Shown here: piece by piece, positions 29,346 through 39,832 of the stretch
Position numbering within the stretch: position 1 is the first letter of the stretch
How the letters are laid out: each line of letters opens with the position of its first letter
Assembly (NCBI GenBank): GCA_021464415.1
Contig: CM038467.1
Span: 33,945,226-34,009,225 of the forward strand
Direction of reading: 5' to 3'
Length of the DNA stretch: 64,000 nt
Source: Lonicera japonica
Lineage: Eukaryota; Streptophyta; Magnoliopsida; Dipsacales; Caprifoliaceae
Translations under genes and position numbers: made by a program
Notes under the pieces: model-generated
Database searches by the model: none
Told to the model about the DNA's origin: nothing
The model's input: only the letters and a program-made list of their open reading frames with translations

Positions 29346-30812
29346 TTTCAACACCGTTTGAACCCAAATATGCAAGAAGTTGTAAGAAATGAGGTATTGA
29401 AATTGCTAGATGCGAAAATCATTTATCCAATCTCCGATAGCAAATGGGTGAGTCCAACCCAAGTTATACCAAAGAAATCCGGGCTTACGGTAGTAAAAAA
29501 TGAACAAAATGAATTAATACCCTAAAGAGTCACCACCGGGTGGCGAGTGTGCATTGACTACCGTAAGCTTAATGAAGTAACACGTAAAGATCATTTCCCG
29601 CTCCCATTTTTGGACCAAACACTCGAAAGAGTAGCCGGGCATGAATTTTACGCGCTCTTAGATGGATTCTCCGGGTATAACCAAATTGAGATTGATTTAA
29701 ATGATCAAGAGAAAACCACCTTCACATGCCCCTTTGGTACCTTTGTATATCGAAGGATGCCATTTGGGTTGTGCAATGCACCAGCAACATTTCAAAGGTG
29801 CATGCTAAGTATCTTTAGTGACATGGTAGAAAAGACCTTAGAGGTATTTATGGATGACTTTACCATTTACGGTCAGTCATTCGATAATTGTTTGTTGAAT
29901 GTTGAGCAGGTTTTAGAAAGGTGCATTAAGAAACAACTTGTTCTTAATTGGGAGAAATGTCATTTCATGGTGACAAAGGGCATTGTCTTAGGGCACATTA
30001 TTTCGGAGAAGGGAATCGAAGTTGACAAGGCAAAAATTGAAATAATCTCAAAACTTCCCACTCCAACTACCGTCAAAGATGTCCGTTCATTTTTGGGTCA
30101 TGCCGGCTTTTATAGGAGGTTCATTCAAAACTTCAGTGCTATCGCAAAGCCATTATGCAATCTTCTATTGAAAGATGCCCCATTCATTTGGGACGAGAAA
30201 TGTGAAGAATTATTCGCCAAACTCAAGCACTTGCTCATAACCGCCCCCATCATGCAAACTCCCGATTGGAGTTTGCCATTTGAACTCATGTGTGATGCAA
30301 GCAACTATGTTGTGGGGGTGTTCCTCGGCCAAAGAAATGACAAGAAGCCCATAGTCATTTACTATGCTAGCCGAACGCTCAATGATGCTCAAATGAATTA
30401 CACAACAACGGAAAAAGAGCTCTTGGCTATAGTATTTGTCCTTGACAAATTTCGATCCTACCTCATTGGATCGCCTATTGTCATTTTCACGGATCATGCG
30501 GCTCTTAAGTACCTTTTTACGAAGAAAGATGCAAAGCCGAGGCTTTTGAGGTGGATTCTTTTGCTCCAAGAATTCCACTTGCTCATCAAAGACAAGAAGG
30601 GTGTTAAAAATGTGGTAGCGGATCATCTATCTCGCCTCTCATTCATTTATCACATCGAGCAAAGTGCACTAAAAAATTCGTTCTCGGATGAGAAATTGTT
30701 TTCGGTAACTCTATTTCCGTGGTATGCCGACGTTGTTAATTTTCTTGTCACCAACAAGATGCCAACACATTGGAATGCTCAAGATCGGCGAAAATTCATG
30801 TCCGAAGTGTAG
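29346..30812 (+). pseudogene. Athila reverse transcriptase and RNase H, broken
   Basis: The frame is continuous with the protease, with stops at 29343-29345 and 29523-29525, then open to a TAG at 30810-30812. RT motifs include [41 protein letters not shown] and the catalytic FMDDF near 29849. RNase H has LMCDASN near 30290, the [11 protein letters not shown] motif and [11 protein letters not shown], ending ADHLSRL. All catalytic motifs are legible; only nonsense mutations disable it. Confidence 0.9.
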
Positions 30813-32006
30813 CGATTCTATTGAGAAGAAACGTACTTGTTCAAGTATGGTGCGGACCAAATTATTCGGCGTTGTGTACCGGATGAAGAGTTCAAAAATG
30901 TCCTTACTTTGTGCCACAATGAAGCTTGTGGAGGGAACTTTTCGGCTAAGAAAACGGCGGCCAAGATCTTGCAAAGTGGCCTTTATTGGCCAACATTGTT
31001 CAAAGATGCCTACTGACATTGCAAAGCTTGCCCGAAATGCCAAATGTTAGGAGGGACTACAAGAAAAAGCATGATGCCTCTTAATCCAATCTTGGTGATT
31101 GAAGTGTTCGATTGTTGGGGAATCGACTTCATGGGACCATTCCCATCCTCTTTCGGTAACTTTTATATTTTAGTAGCGGTTGATTATGTTTTCAAGTGAG
31201 TAGAGGCCCAAGCTTGCAAGAAAAATGATCACAAAGTAGTGATCCGATTTTTAAAAGAAAACATTCTTGCAAGGTTTGGCACTCCTAAAGCGATTATAAG
31301 CGATGGTGGTACTCATTTTTGCAACAAACCTTTTGAATCTTTAATGCAAAAATATGGGGTAAATCACAAAGTATCACTCGCTTATCATCCGTAAACCAAT
31401 GGCCAAGCCAAACTTGCCAATAGGGAGATAATGCAAATTCTTGAAAAGACGGTAAATCCAAATCGCAAAGATTGGTCGTTGCATCTTAACGATGCACTTT
31501 GGGCTTACCGTACGACTTTTAAAACAATTTTAGGAATGTCTTCCTATCGGATAGTATATGGCAAGCCTTGCCATCTTCCTGTTGAGTTGGAACATAGATC
31601 ATTTTGGGCAATTAAAATGATGAATTTTGATATCGAAAATGTCGGAAGCAACCGAAAGTTACAATTTGAGGAGTTGGAGGAATTAAGGAGGGATGCATAT
31701 CAAAATGCTAAGATAAGCAAAGAACGTGCAAAATTTTTTCATGATAAATCTATTTTAAGAAAAAAATTTAGACTCGGGTACAAAGTTCTAGTTTATGACA
31801 CGCGTTTGCATCTCTTCCCGGGAAAGCTGAAATCACGTTGGACCGGCCCATACATTGTTCGACATGTATTCCTTTTTGGGGCCGTGAATGTTGAGGATCC
31901 AAAAACCAGCTTTGTGTTCAAAGTGAATGGACAATGCCTTAAACCATTTTTGGAATTCCCACCTCAAAAGGAGTCCACCACTCTTGAAGATCCGACCTAT
32001 ACCTAA
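30813..32006 (+). pseudogene. Athila integrase, broken
   Basis: Read in the RT frame it has the HHCC zinc domain (CHNEACGG... CKACPKCQM at 30913-31048), the core with GIDFMGPFP and ISDGGTHFCN, and the C-terminal domain matching element 1 ([14 protein letters not shown]). Stops at about 30810, 30825, 31012, 31198 and 31393 break it; the last 191 codons (31431-32006) are open. Many of the stops lie where relatives have Trp, Gln or Arg codons, which points to transition mutations. Confidence 0.88.
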
Positions 32007-33380
32007 CAAGCATAGGTGTTGTTTGTATATAATTTTTACTTTTATAAAAAAAAAGAAAAAAAAAATTGCTTTATTTTATTTCCTTCTTTTTTGGGGTTGG
32101 TTTGATAAACATGATATGAGGATTGAAATGTGGTTGTAATGCATGCATGTTATGTTTTATCTAGTTCTAACCCCTTTTTTTTGTTAGTGTGTACATATAG
32201 TAATTTTGTTTTGAAAATAGCTCTCTTTTGCCTCATGAAAATCGAAAAGCCAAATGGGAGACTGCCGATTTCTCGTTCTCTTCACATTGAGGACAATGTG
32301 TTCTTCAAGTTGGGGGGGTAATGTACTTAAACTTTAATGGCTTTTCAATTTTTGAATTTTTCATGTGTTTAGAGCTTTTAAAAAAATATTTTTTTTGAAA
32401 GTTTGAAAAATGATGAATGATAAAAAAAAATAAAAAAAATTGATGATGATTGGTTCATTAGCTATTGGCATGAATTCCTTGATCTAGATGGAATTTTGAG
32501 TGATAATCTACCTTGCTTTGCTTCAATTAGATTCATGATCCTAGAAACGTCCCTTAGAATGTGTAAATGCTTCAAGTAGAGAAATTCTTTCGTAACACTC
32601 AGAGTAATTTTTTATTTTGTAAAGAGGGAATTCTTGTCCAAAAATGATGAAAGCTTTTTTGAAAAGATCCTCCAATAGAGAGGACAAATGCATGGCACTT
32701 TGAAAAACTTGGATGACTTTTAATCCTAATGTTGACTTAAAGTTTCACTTGACTAAATCATAAGTCTCTTTGTCTAATATTATGGATAGGTAAAGATTAC
32801 CATATGAGAAAGGGTGGATAGCTTCCTTTAAGCTTAATAAATAAGCATAAAATGTCAAATTTTATATAGTGAGTCCGCTACCCCCCATAGAGATGAAAAC
32901 CGCCTTGAACTAATTTAGCAAAAATTCCAAGAAAATATAAGAAAAGTGCTTAGAAATGGACAAAATTAGAAACTTTCATTTTTGAAGGAAATTCCTCTTC
33001 CATCTCTAATGATCAATACTTTTTGTGTTTAAATAAGAATTTTACTAATATAAGGCTTAGCACGTGATTAAAGGGAAGTGTGGGTTAAGTTTCTAAAGGA
33101 GATAAGCAATTTAGATAGTCATTCAAAACCCACAAGTCTATAAATAGTGATAGTAATGTCATAAGCTTTGCAAATTGAACTTTTACAATCATCATTCTCG
33201 TCATTCACCATGATCAAACTTTTGATTTTTGTAGGTATCATCATTGTAAACCTTCACGGGACAAACCTCGTCTTCTAAGGGAACTTGGGAGTTTTTAAAA
33301 TGGCTTAGTGTATTTTATCAATGCATTTTCAGATAACATTATTTTGCTTTTATTTATCTTGCTAAGGGACTAGCAAGAGA
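32007..33380 (+). other. Athila 3' non-coding region (element 2)
   Basis: No coding sequence is seen. It is collinear with 2690-3811 of element 1, including CATTGAGGACAATGTG at 32286-32301 and a following G-run. The ORF-bearing 1.8 kb of element 1 has no counterpart between integrase and this block. Confidence 0.75.
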
Positions 33381-33395
33381 TAAGTCGGGGGGAGT
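33381..33395 (+). promoter_or_regulatory. Polypurine tract of Athila element 2
   Basis: A TAAGTCGGGGGGAGT-type purine-rich run immediately precedes the LTR start TGATAAACG at 33396. Confidence 0.8.
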
Positions 33396-34009
33396 TGATA
33401 AACGCTTAATATTGTCATTCATATGCTCATTTTCGGAGTTGTTTGACGTGTTTATTTCTCTAAAACTACTCGGTTTGCCAACTTATTTCGCGATTAGTCT
33501 CGTAGCACTTTTGTATTTAACAATGCTTGGAAAGGCACATTTTGTGTTTATTTTGGTGTCTTTAGATTTCAAGAAATATTGTATTTAATACAATGGTGGA
33601 ATTTTTCATGGACAAAAGGAATATAAGAAAGTGGAAGTCTCCATGTCCACGTGATTAAAGAGCATCCAAGAAAGTGGAAGTCTTCATGTGATTAAAGAAA
33701 GAAAGTGGAATTCTCCATGTGATTAAAGAGCATCCAAGATAGTGGAATTCTCCACCAAAAATATAAAAAAAGCATTGTTTATTTTTGGCATCCAACACAA
33801 CTCTCCTATTTATAGTCTTCTTTGTTGCTTTGGAGAGGAGTCCTTTTATTACTTCTTATTTCTCAATTTATAGAGAGCTTGTAATAGTTTTTTCTAAAGA
33901 GAGAAATGGAGTTCACTTTTATAATTATTGTCTCTACATTTATTATGGAGTAAATTTCTTTGCTAAGGCTAAAAGATAAAATTTGCAATGCATTAATTAT
34001 GTAAGTTCA

Positions 34010-35721
34010 TGACGCGCATGAAATAGTGCAATCGTATACACCCAAGTGTAGGCGGTCAAGTTTTAATACAGACTTATGGAAGTCCAAGTGTCGAACCACA
34101 GGGAGGGGACTAAAGCTTTTGTAGATCACGTGTTTATTTAGTAATTATTGATTGATTAAAATTGTTATGAATTGCTTTGTGGAGAAGTGTGTAAAACAAA
34201 ACTTAAAGTTATGAGAATATTCTTGTCTTAAAGGAAAGCGAAGGCTTTGGGGGTTTATTTGTTATTTATTGGGAACCATGGTTTATGAATCCAATTCGGC
34301 TCATTCATTCTCCTTATTGTGTTACATATTTACTTCTCATTTAGAAGTCTAGATGTTGGCGGTAAAAGATTTCGAGAAAATACAACCAATCCAACTTTAC
34401 TAGGCTACCTTATGAGGTAAGACAAACACCACATTTAAGGGGACAAATAAGCAATTAGAGAGTCTTCAAATATAGGCACAAAGTATGTTTAAGTGTTGTA
34501 GGTGATAAGGGAAAACAAAACCTTACTTTACACTTAACCACAAGATGTGACCATATTTGAAATAAAACTTTATAATTTTATATAAAAAGCACAGCCATCC
34601 ATTTATAATGGTGATTGTAAAATAATATATGCTTACTTGAAGTACTTTGTTTGTATATAAATGATTTAACTAGTACTAATCATACATGGCATGAATAGTC
34701 TATGTATCATTTATGTACTAAACATGTCCATTAATCACCAAAGAACTACATATATATGGCATAAAGAGGCAAAAGAGATTAAAACAGATCTTCCATAATA
34801 TTTATGGTGTTTTAAGCCATCAAATATTATGGACTATTATTAATAGATGAGAAGCATAATTATTTAACAATACTAGGCACAAAGCTTTTAAAGAATTGAA
34901 AACTTGACCATGTTTTCCTTTTAAAACAAACTCACCCTCTAACCTTAGCTAGGTGATTCACCCCTCCATAGATGAATACATGATAATAATGAAGGAGAAT
35001 CAACAAAACACTTTTATTAATAGATATAAAATGAGTCTATTACAAGTAATTGAGAATATAAGAAGAAGAAGAATATTTCACTCTATTTTCCTCTCTTTAT
35101 TACAAGAAAATTTCTCACTCTCCAATTCTCTTCATGTGTCCTTAATGGAATGGGGTGGGGATGTATATATAGTTGTTACAAAATACATCCAATGGTCTAC
35201 ATTCAATCCCACCAACCACTATCTAAGGGCTCATATTTATTCTCACATAATACAAGTGATGTAAGCCATGGCATCACTAAGGAATTATGTAAGCGATGAC
35301 ATCATCGATGCATGATGTAAGCAATGACATCATCAATACATGATGTAAGTAATGATATCATCAATACATGATGTAAGTAATGACATCATTAAGTACTAGT
35401 CAAACATACTAATTTTAAAACAAAATAAAAAATAATTCTTCTAATTAAAACTACTTAAAATAATGCTTCCAAATTATTCCAATTGGTTTAAGCCCATTTA
35501 GCCTCGTCCGCATCAATAACGTAATCTTTGCCATTCTTCTTTGAACCTTTGAATGAGCGCTTTCAATGACAAAAAAAACGGTTTGCAATAATTTGTTAGT
35601 ACATTAATTTGCTATGAACCAACAAGTCGTAATTTGAGATTTAATTAGTGTGTTTAGCCATATAAGAGCACTATAATGCTTAAAAAGGCGTATTCTCATA
35701 TTTAATATAGTGCGCTTATCA
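34010..35721 (-). mobile_element. Athila-family solo LTR in reverse orientation
   Basis: A 1712-bp insertion beginning TGACGCGCAT and ending GCGCTTATCA is flanked by the direct repeat GTTCA (34005-34009 and 35722-35726). Its left end is the reverse complement of an Athila LTR 3' end: the reverse-strand match includes GTCCAAGTGTCGAACCACA, compared with TGTGGTTCGACACTTGGAC at 36757-36775. Its right end corresponds to the LTR start TGATAAGCGC. No internal region is present, so unequal or intra-element recombination left a solo LTR. Confidence 0.92.
35257..35396. repeat. Five 28-bp tandem repeats with TGATGTAAG/TGACATCA motifs
   Basis: Units start at 35257, 35285, 35313, 35341 and 35369, exactly 28 bp apart. 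Most contain TGATGTAAG followed by AATGACATCATC. The paired motifs resemble as-1/ocs bZIP sites (TGACGTAAG...TGACGTCA) with CpG changed to TG/CA. They lie inside the solo LTR, where promoter elements would be expected. Regulatory role inferred. Confidence 0.9.
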
Positions 35722-36840
35722 GTTCAATTCTCATTCCTTTGTTAGTATTGTTAAATACTTTTTGAATCCTTCATCTTCTTCATTTTTTCAACTATTCATA
35801 AGCTAGTAAGATAATTTTCATATGATGATTTGACTTTCTATGCTTTTTATACATAGATCTCAAGCATTAATGAGAAAATGATACACTTGTGTATTTCTTA
35901 CTAGCCTATGTCCATTCTTTCTTTGAATGAGATACTTTTCATTGCCAAGCATGATTAGTCTTTGAATATTCATGGAAACACCATAAATTTGAGATTTTAA
36001 TCTTTAAATACTTTAATGATATGTTGAGTGCTTTCTACACTTTATGTGATTTTAAGACTCATCATCTTCTTTGTTAAAGTGTTGCCTAAGAGGATCTTTT
36101 AAATTTATATTATAAACAACTTCATTAATCATTTTAAGGATTCAATTTATATTTATCAAATAAGTCTATATAAGACGGTTTGACTTCCACCTAGACCTCC
36201 CAATCTTAGACAAATGAAATGTTATGATTTATCGAGCTAAACTCCTTGTAGTTGGCCATTTTCATAATCAAGTCATTTACCTAGGGGAAACTAACAATGA
36301 GTTCTTAAATGCCTAGTTTAAATTTATGCCTTTTCTTTTTGTCTATTTTAAGTTTGAATCTTGGTTGACATTATATGGGAATGGGTTGCACTTACTTCAC
36401 ACCCTTTGTCACAAGATAAAAATAAGAGATACACTTGTGTTGATATTTGTTTACACCATTTCTTTATATGGCATTTATATGGGAATGGGTTGCTTTTGCT
36501 CCACACCCTTTTGCTTAGAAATGGGTAAAATATTCAACACTTAGGAATTGCATTGAGAACTTTGAATGAGGTTGATTTTACTTAACTATGCAAAACAAAT
36601 GAATTATATAATGCCTTAGCCTTTTCTCATCTATTGTTACATCATTTTAATTTTTATTGCAAGACTTTAAAATTAATCATTAAAATCAACCAATTAAATT
36701 CTCTTAACAAAACCTTGGACTCGTAATCACCACATTATCTTTCCGACTATCCTTGTGGTTCGACACTTGGACTTACCAAGTATTATAACTTGACAACCTG
36801 CACTTGGGTACCTAAGCACGGAAGTATTTTCGGCGCGTCA

Positions 36841-37000
36841 GATGTCTATTGAGATTGTGAAAGGAAATGAGAGGTCAGTTGATGCCAAACAATCTTCCAA
36901 GTTAACAAGCGAGCTTGGAATAATAGCTCGTAATCTCATTCATATGCCAACGAAGTGGAAAGCCCTTAAAGACGAGGACAAGCAAGCACTCTTTATCTAA
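36841..37000 (+). pseudogene. Ptta/En-Spm plant transposase, 3' fragment
   Basis: It continues the frame interrupted at 15138. After the insertion site come SIEIVKGNERSVDAKQSSK and SELGIIARNLIHMPTKWKAL, matching the Transposase_24 pattern of a small-residue/LG..R block followed by a W. The frame ends at a TAA (36998-37000), probably premature. CACTA element 1 sequence continues to 37081, where the next LTR is inserted. Confidence 0.72.
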
Positions 37001-37081
37001 AGAATAAATCAGATCCCAAAGTATGTGTGATTCGTAAACGGAGTTAAAGAACCATGCGATACCGTGGCGAGTGATTCGTTG

Positions 37082-39818
37082 TGTAACACCCCATGTTTCA
37101 ATAGGTGTATTTTCCTTAATTTAGTTAGCTATTTGTCCGATTCATTCGTGCACTTAGACAAGTCCGAATGTTCCAACATGTCACTTTGGTGTTATCGATA
37201 AAAATATGGAAAGTTTGATTTAATTTGGAACTAGTATGAGCAATTTGGTGCGTCCTTGTAAAATTTGGCATATTCTTCAATATTCGATTTTTTCTACTTT
37301 TCTTATATTCGGTCCATCGACCTAGGAAGGTCCAAATTGAGTTTATTCTTTTTTGACACGTCAAATTATAGTTATTAAACATTCCAATAAAGTTTCATTA
37401 AATTCGGACTTCATTTAGGCATTTCTGAGTATTTAGTAGAATTGAATTATATCCTTAACGATTCCTACAAATCTCGTTTGTGGTTCACGAACTTTTAGAC
37501 CTCCGAATTCAGTTTCGTTTTTTCTAACATGTCATGAATATCTATTAGGAATATTCTGGAAAGTTTCGTCACTATCGGAATTGAAATGAGCACTTCGGAG
37601 ACATTTTTTGAACACGGAATTTCTACTCGTCGGTTGGATTTTAGTCGACTTTGGAGACTCATAACTTCTTCATTAATTATCCAAATTCCACTCCGTAAAC
37701 TCTTGTAGTTTCATCTTATATTAGTCTACAACTTTTGTGTTTTGACCGAAAGCTAGTTCACGCTCTTCGATGGTCAAAATAGAGTGCGAAGTAAGCCCAT
37801 TAGCAAAAATCAGATTATGCTGAATTCTGGCAGAGCACTGTCTTCGACCAAATTCTGGTATTAATCTATCACAAATTTGGAGAAACTTTCTCTTGTGAAG
37901 TAGTAGAAATTTGAATTAGCTTTCCGTTGATATAAAGATCACCTCAATCGGACATCCGAGCGAAAAGATATGGCTGTCCAAAGTTCAGCGGTGCAGGTCC
38001 CATGCGCGTGAACAGTAGCGTGAACAGTGAACAGTAGACCAGCGGGATTAATACCCATTTTCCCTCCATTTTCTGCATTCTTCGTCACTTCTCTTCTTCT
38101 CCTTCTCTCTCTTCCGTTTCTTTTCCTTCTTCTACGTGATTTGAGAGAGATGTGAGGATGATTGAGATATGTTTATTATGGCTCATAAACACAACCAAAA
38201 CACTCATAAATCCATTTCATCTTCTTCCCCACACCAATCACCATTTTAGGGCTCTAAGTTGCGAAAATTGGGGGTTTTTGGATACGGTACTCCTTCGGCT
38301 CGATTCGGCTGAATATCTTCGAGGGATTAACCCTCAATAGGTGGGAACTTCCCCTCTTTTCTTCAATTCCTTGATTTAAATGGTTGATTGAGTAGTAATA
38401 CTAGACTTTCGGTACCGAAATCGTGTTTTCCCTTGCATGTTTGTGGTTCAAACTTGTTAAATAAGATCTGAGCGTATAGATGAGTATTATATGTGTTGTA
38501 GTTGATGAATAAAAAGGCTGATCATAATGCATGTTGCTATACAAGTGTTACTTTGGGATTTTGGTACCGAAATGGCTTGATACACCACATGTATGTCTAA
38601 TAATTGGGATTTTTGCACAAATTACCTTATTCCCTGAGTATACATAACTTTAAAATCATATTTAAACTTTTGGTTAAACATGCATGAGGTGTTTTATGGT
38701 ATTACTAGCCAGTCTAGTATTACTCCTCTTACTAGTCTTCACTAAATATTTGGAATTAAGAAATTTGGTTAGTACAAGTGTGATTCATAGAGAAATATGA
38801 GATTTTGGATTATGTTTAATATTATTGATGGTTTTATTGATGGCCATTTTCGGTATAATAATGGGTTATATAAAAGAAAAGTGATGTTCTACAAAATTAT
38901 TTAGTGTTAAAGCAACAAAGATTATTCTTATTGTTCTTAAAATTTTATAACCCATGAATTGAAATGTTGATATTATAAATATTGCCCTAAGTACAACTAC
39001 TACCTAGTGGTTTGTTGATGATATTAAGATTGTTGGAACCGGATAAGCACCGGTATAGAAATGCTTGTATTTTATTATTGCACAGGCCCATGGTAAAGAT
39101 GGGGTGCCGAAAATCTGGTTACCAGTGCACATCCCCACGGAAAGGTGGGGTGCGTTTGTGAGTATCTTATTCCGTCTAGTACCGGTATTAGGTCGAGAAG
39201 GAGGAGGAGGTGGATGGATGTTTATACAGTTATCGTGTGAGATACATATTGATAATTAATAAAATTATATTGATGCTTTATGTATGGTTTTCTTATAAAT
39301 TTGTATAAATTGGGAATTTTGTTAATAATTGAATTGTGAACTCTCTTATATTGTAGTACGTTCATGCATTGCATTTTCCATTTCCCTATAGTTCCCACTG
39401 GGCCATTTGTGGCTCATTCCCTCATTTTCCTTTCAGGTACACATCGTGTCTTGGGTAGAGGTCATCGAGCAAGTCCAAGTTCATCTTAGAGTCTCCTCTG
39501 ATGCCCCTATGGAATTAGTTGTTATATTACCCTAATTTGTAGTAGTTGTAACTTCTAATTAAGTTTGAGTAGTTGTACTATCTATGGATGTACAAGTTGC
39601 ATTTATCGAATTTGGATTGTAACGGATTTGAGAACTATTCTATATTTCCGCATTTTTTATTAAATAGGATGGATTTCTTAGTATTTACGAATACTTCATG
39701 CTGAATTTTTATTAGATTTCTCTACTTTGTTCAATTTCTTAGTTATGTCTTTTTGTATATCTGCTGTTAATTAGACACAGCATCCGTTAATACCTGCTTA
39801 ATTAGGCGGGTTGTTACA
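37082..39818 (+). repeat. 2.7-kb LTR (5' LTR of a gypsy-type element)
   Basis: It starts TGTAACACCCC and ends GGGTTGTTACA, giving a perfect 7-bp inverted repeat TGTAACA/TGTTACA. It is followed by a tRNA-Met PBS two bases downstream. A C/T-rich stretch at about 38060-38130 could be near the RNA start. No second copy is found within the window, so the element continues past recognisable sequence or is truncated. Left flank is CGTTG. Long LTRs with this PBS occur in chromovirus-type gypsy elements; the lineage is not proven. Confidence 0.75.
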
Positions 39819-39820
39819 GT

Positions 39821-39832
39821 TGGTATCAGAGG
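39821..39832 (+). promoter_or_regulatory. tRNA-Met primer-binding site
   Basis: TGGTATCAGAGG starts three bases after the LTR end at 39818, the standard plant gypsy/copia tRNA-Met PBS with its last base changed. Confidence 0.8.

Larger units (their letters stand above)
15139..36840 (+). mobile_element. Athila-type Ty3/gypsy retrotransposon, full length with nested insertions (element 2)
   Basis: Both ends are defined. The 5' LTR starts TGATAAACG at 15139, the 3' LTR ends GCGTCA at 36840, and the 5-bp target duplication GATGT is at 15134-15138 and 36841-36845. The element has a PBS at 16838, gag, protease, RT, RNase H and integrase in gypsy order, and a polypurine tract at 33381. Its gag is split by a 9.6-kb Tat-like element (17159-26779), and its 3' LTR by a 1712-bp solo LTR (34010-35721). 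Without these insertions and their target-site copies it would be about 10.4 kb. Gag and pol carry many stops, so it is dead. Unlike element 1 it has no env-like ORF. Confidence 0.95.
33396..36840 (+). repeat. 3' LTR of Athila element 2, split by a solo LTR
   Basis: Two LTR parts (33396-34009 and 35727-36840) total 1728 bp against 1693 bp in the 5' LTR. The difference is a 35-bp segment (TTGGTGTCTTTAGATTTCAA...) present here and absent at the 5' LTR. It ends CGGCGCGTCA before the target duplication GATGT. Confidence 0.95.

Noticed and set aside
37125..39259. ORFs of 60-85 codons in the 2.7-kb LTR
   Set aside because: They are isolated, on both strands, and have no recognisable domain; expected by chance in LTR sequence.
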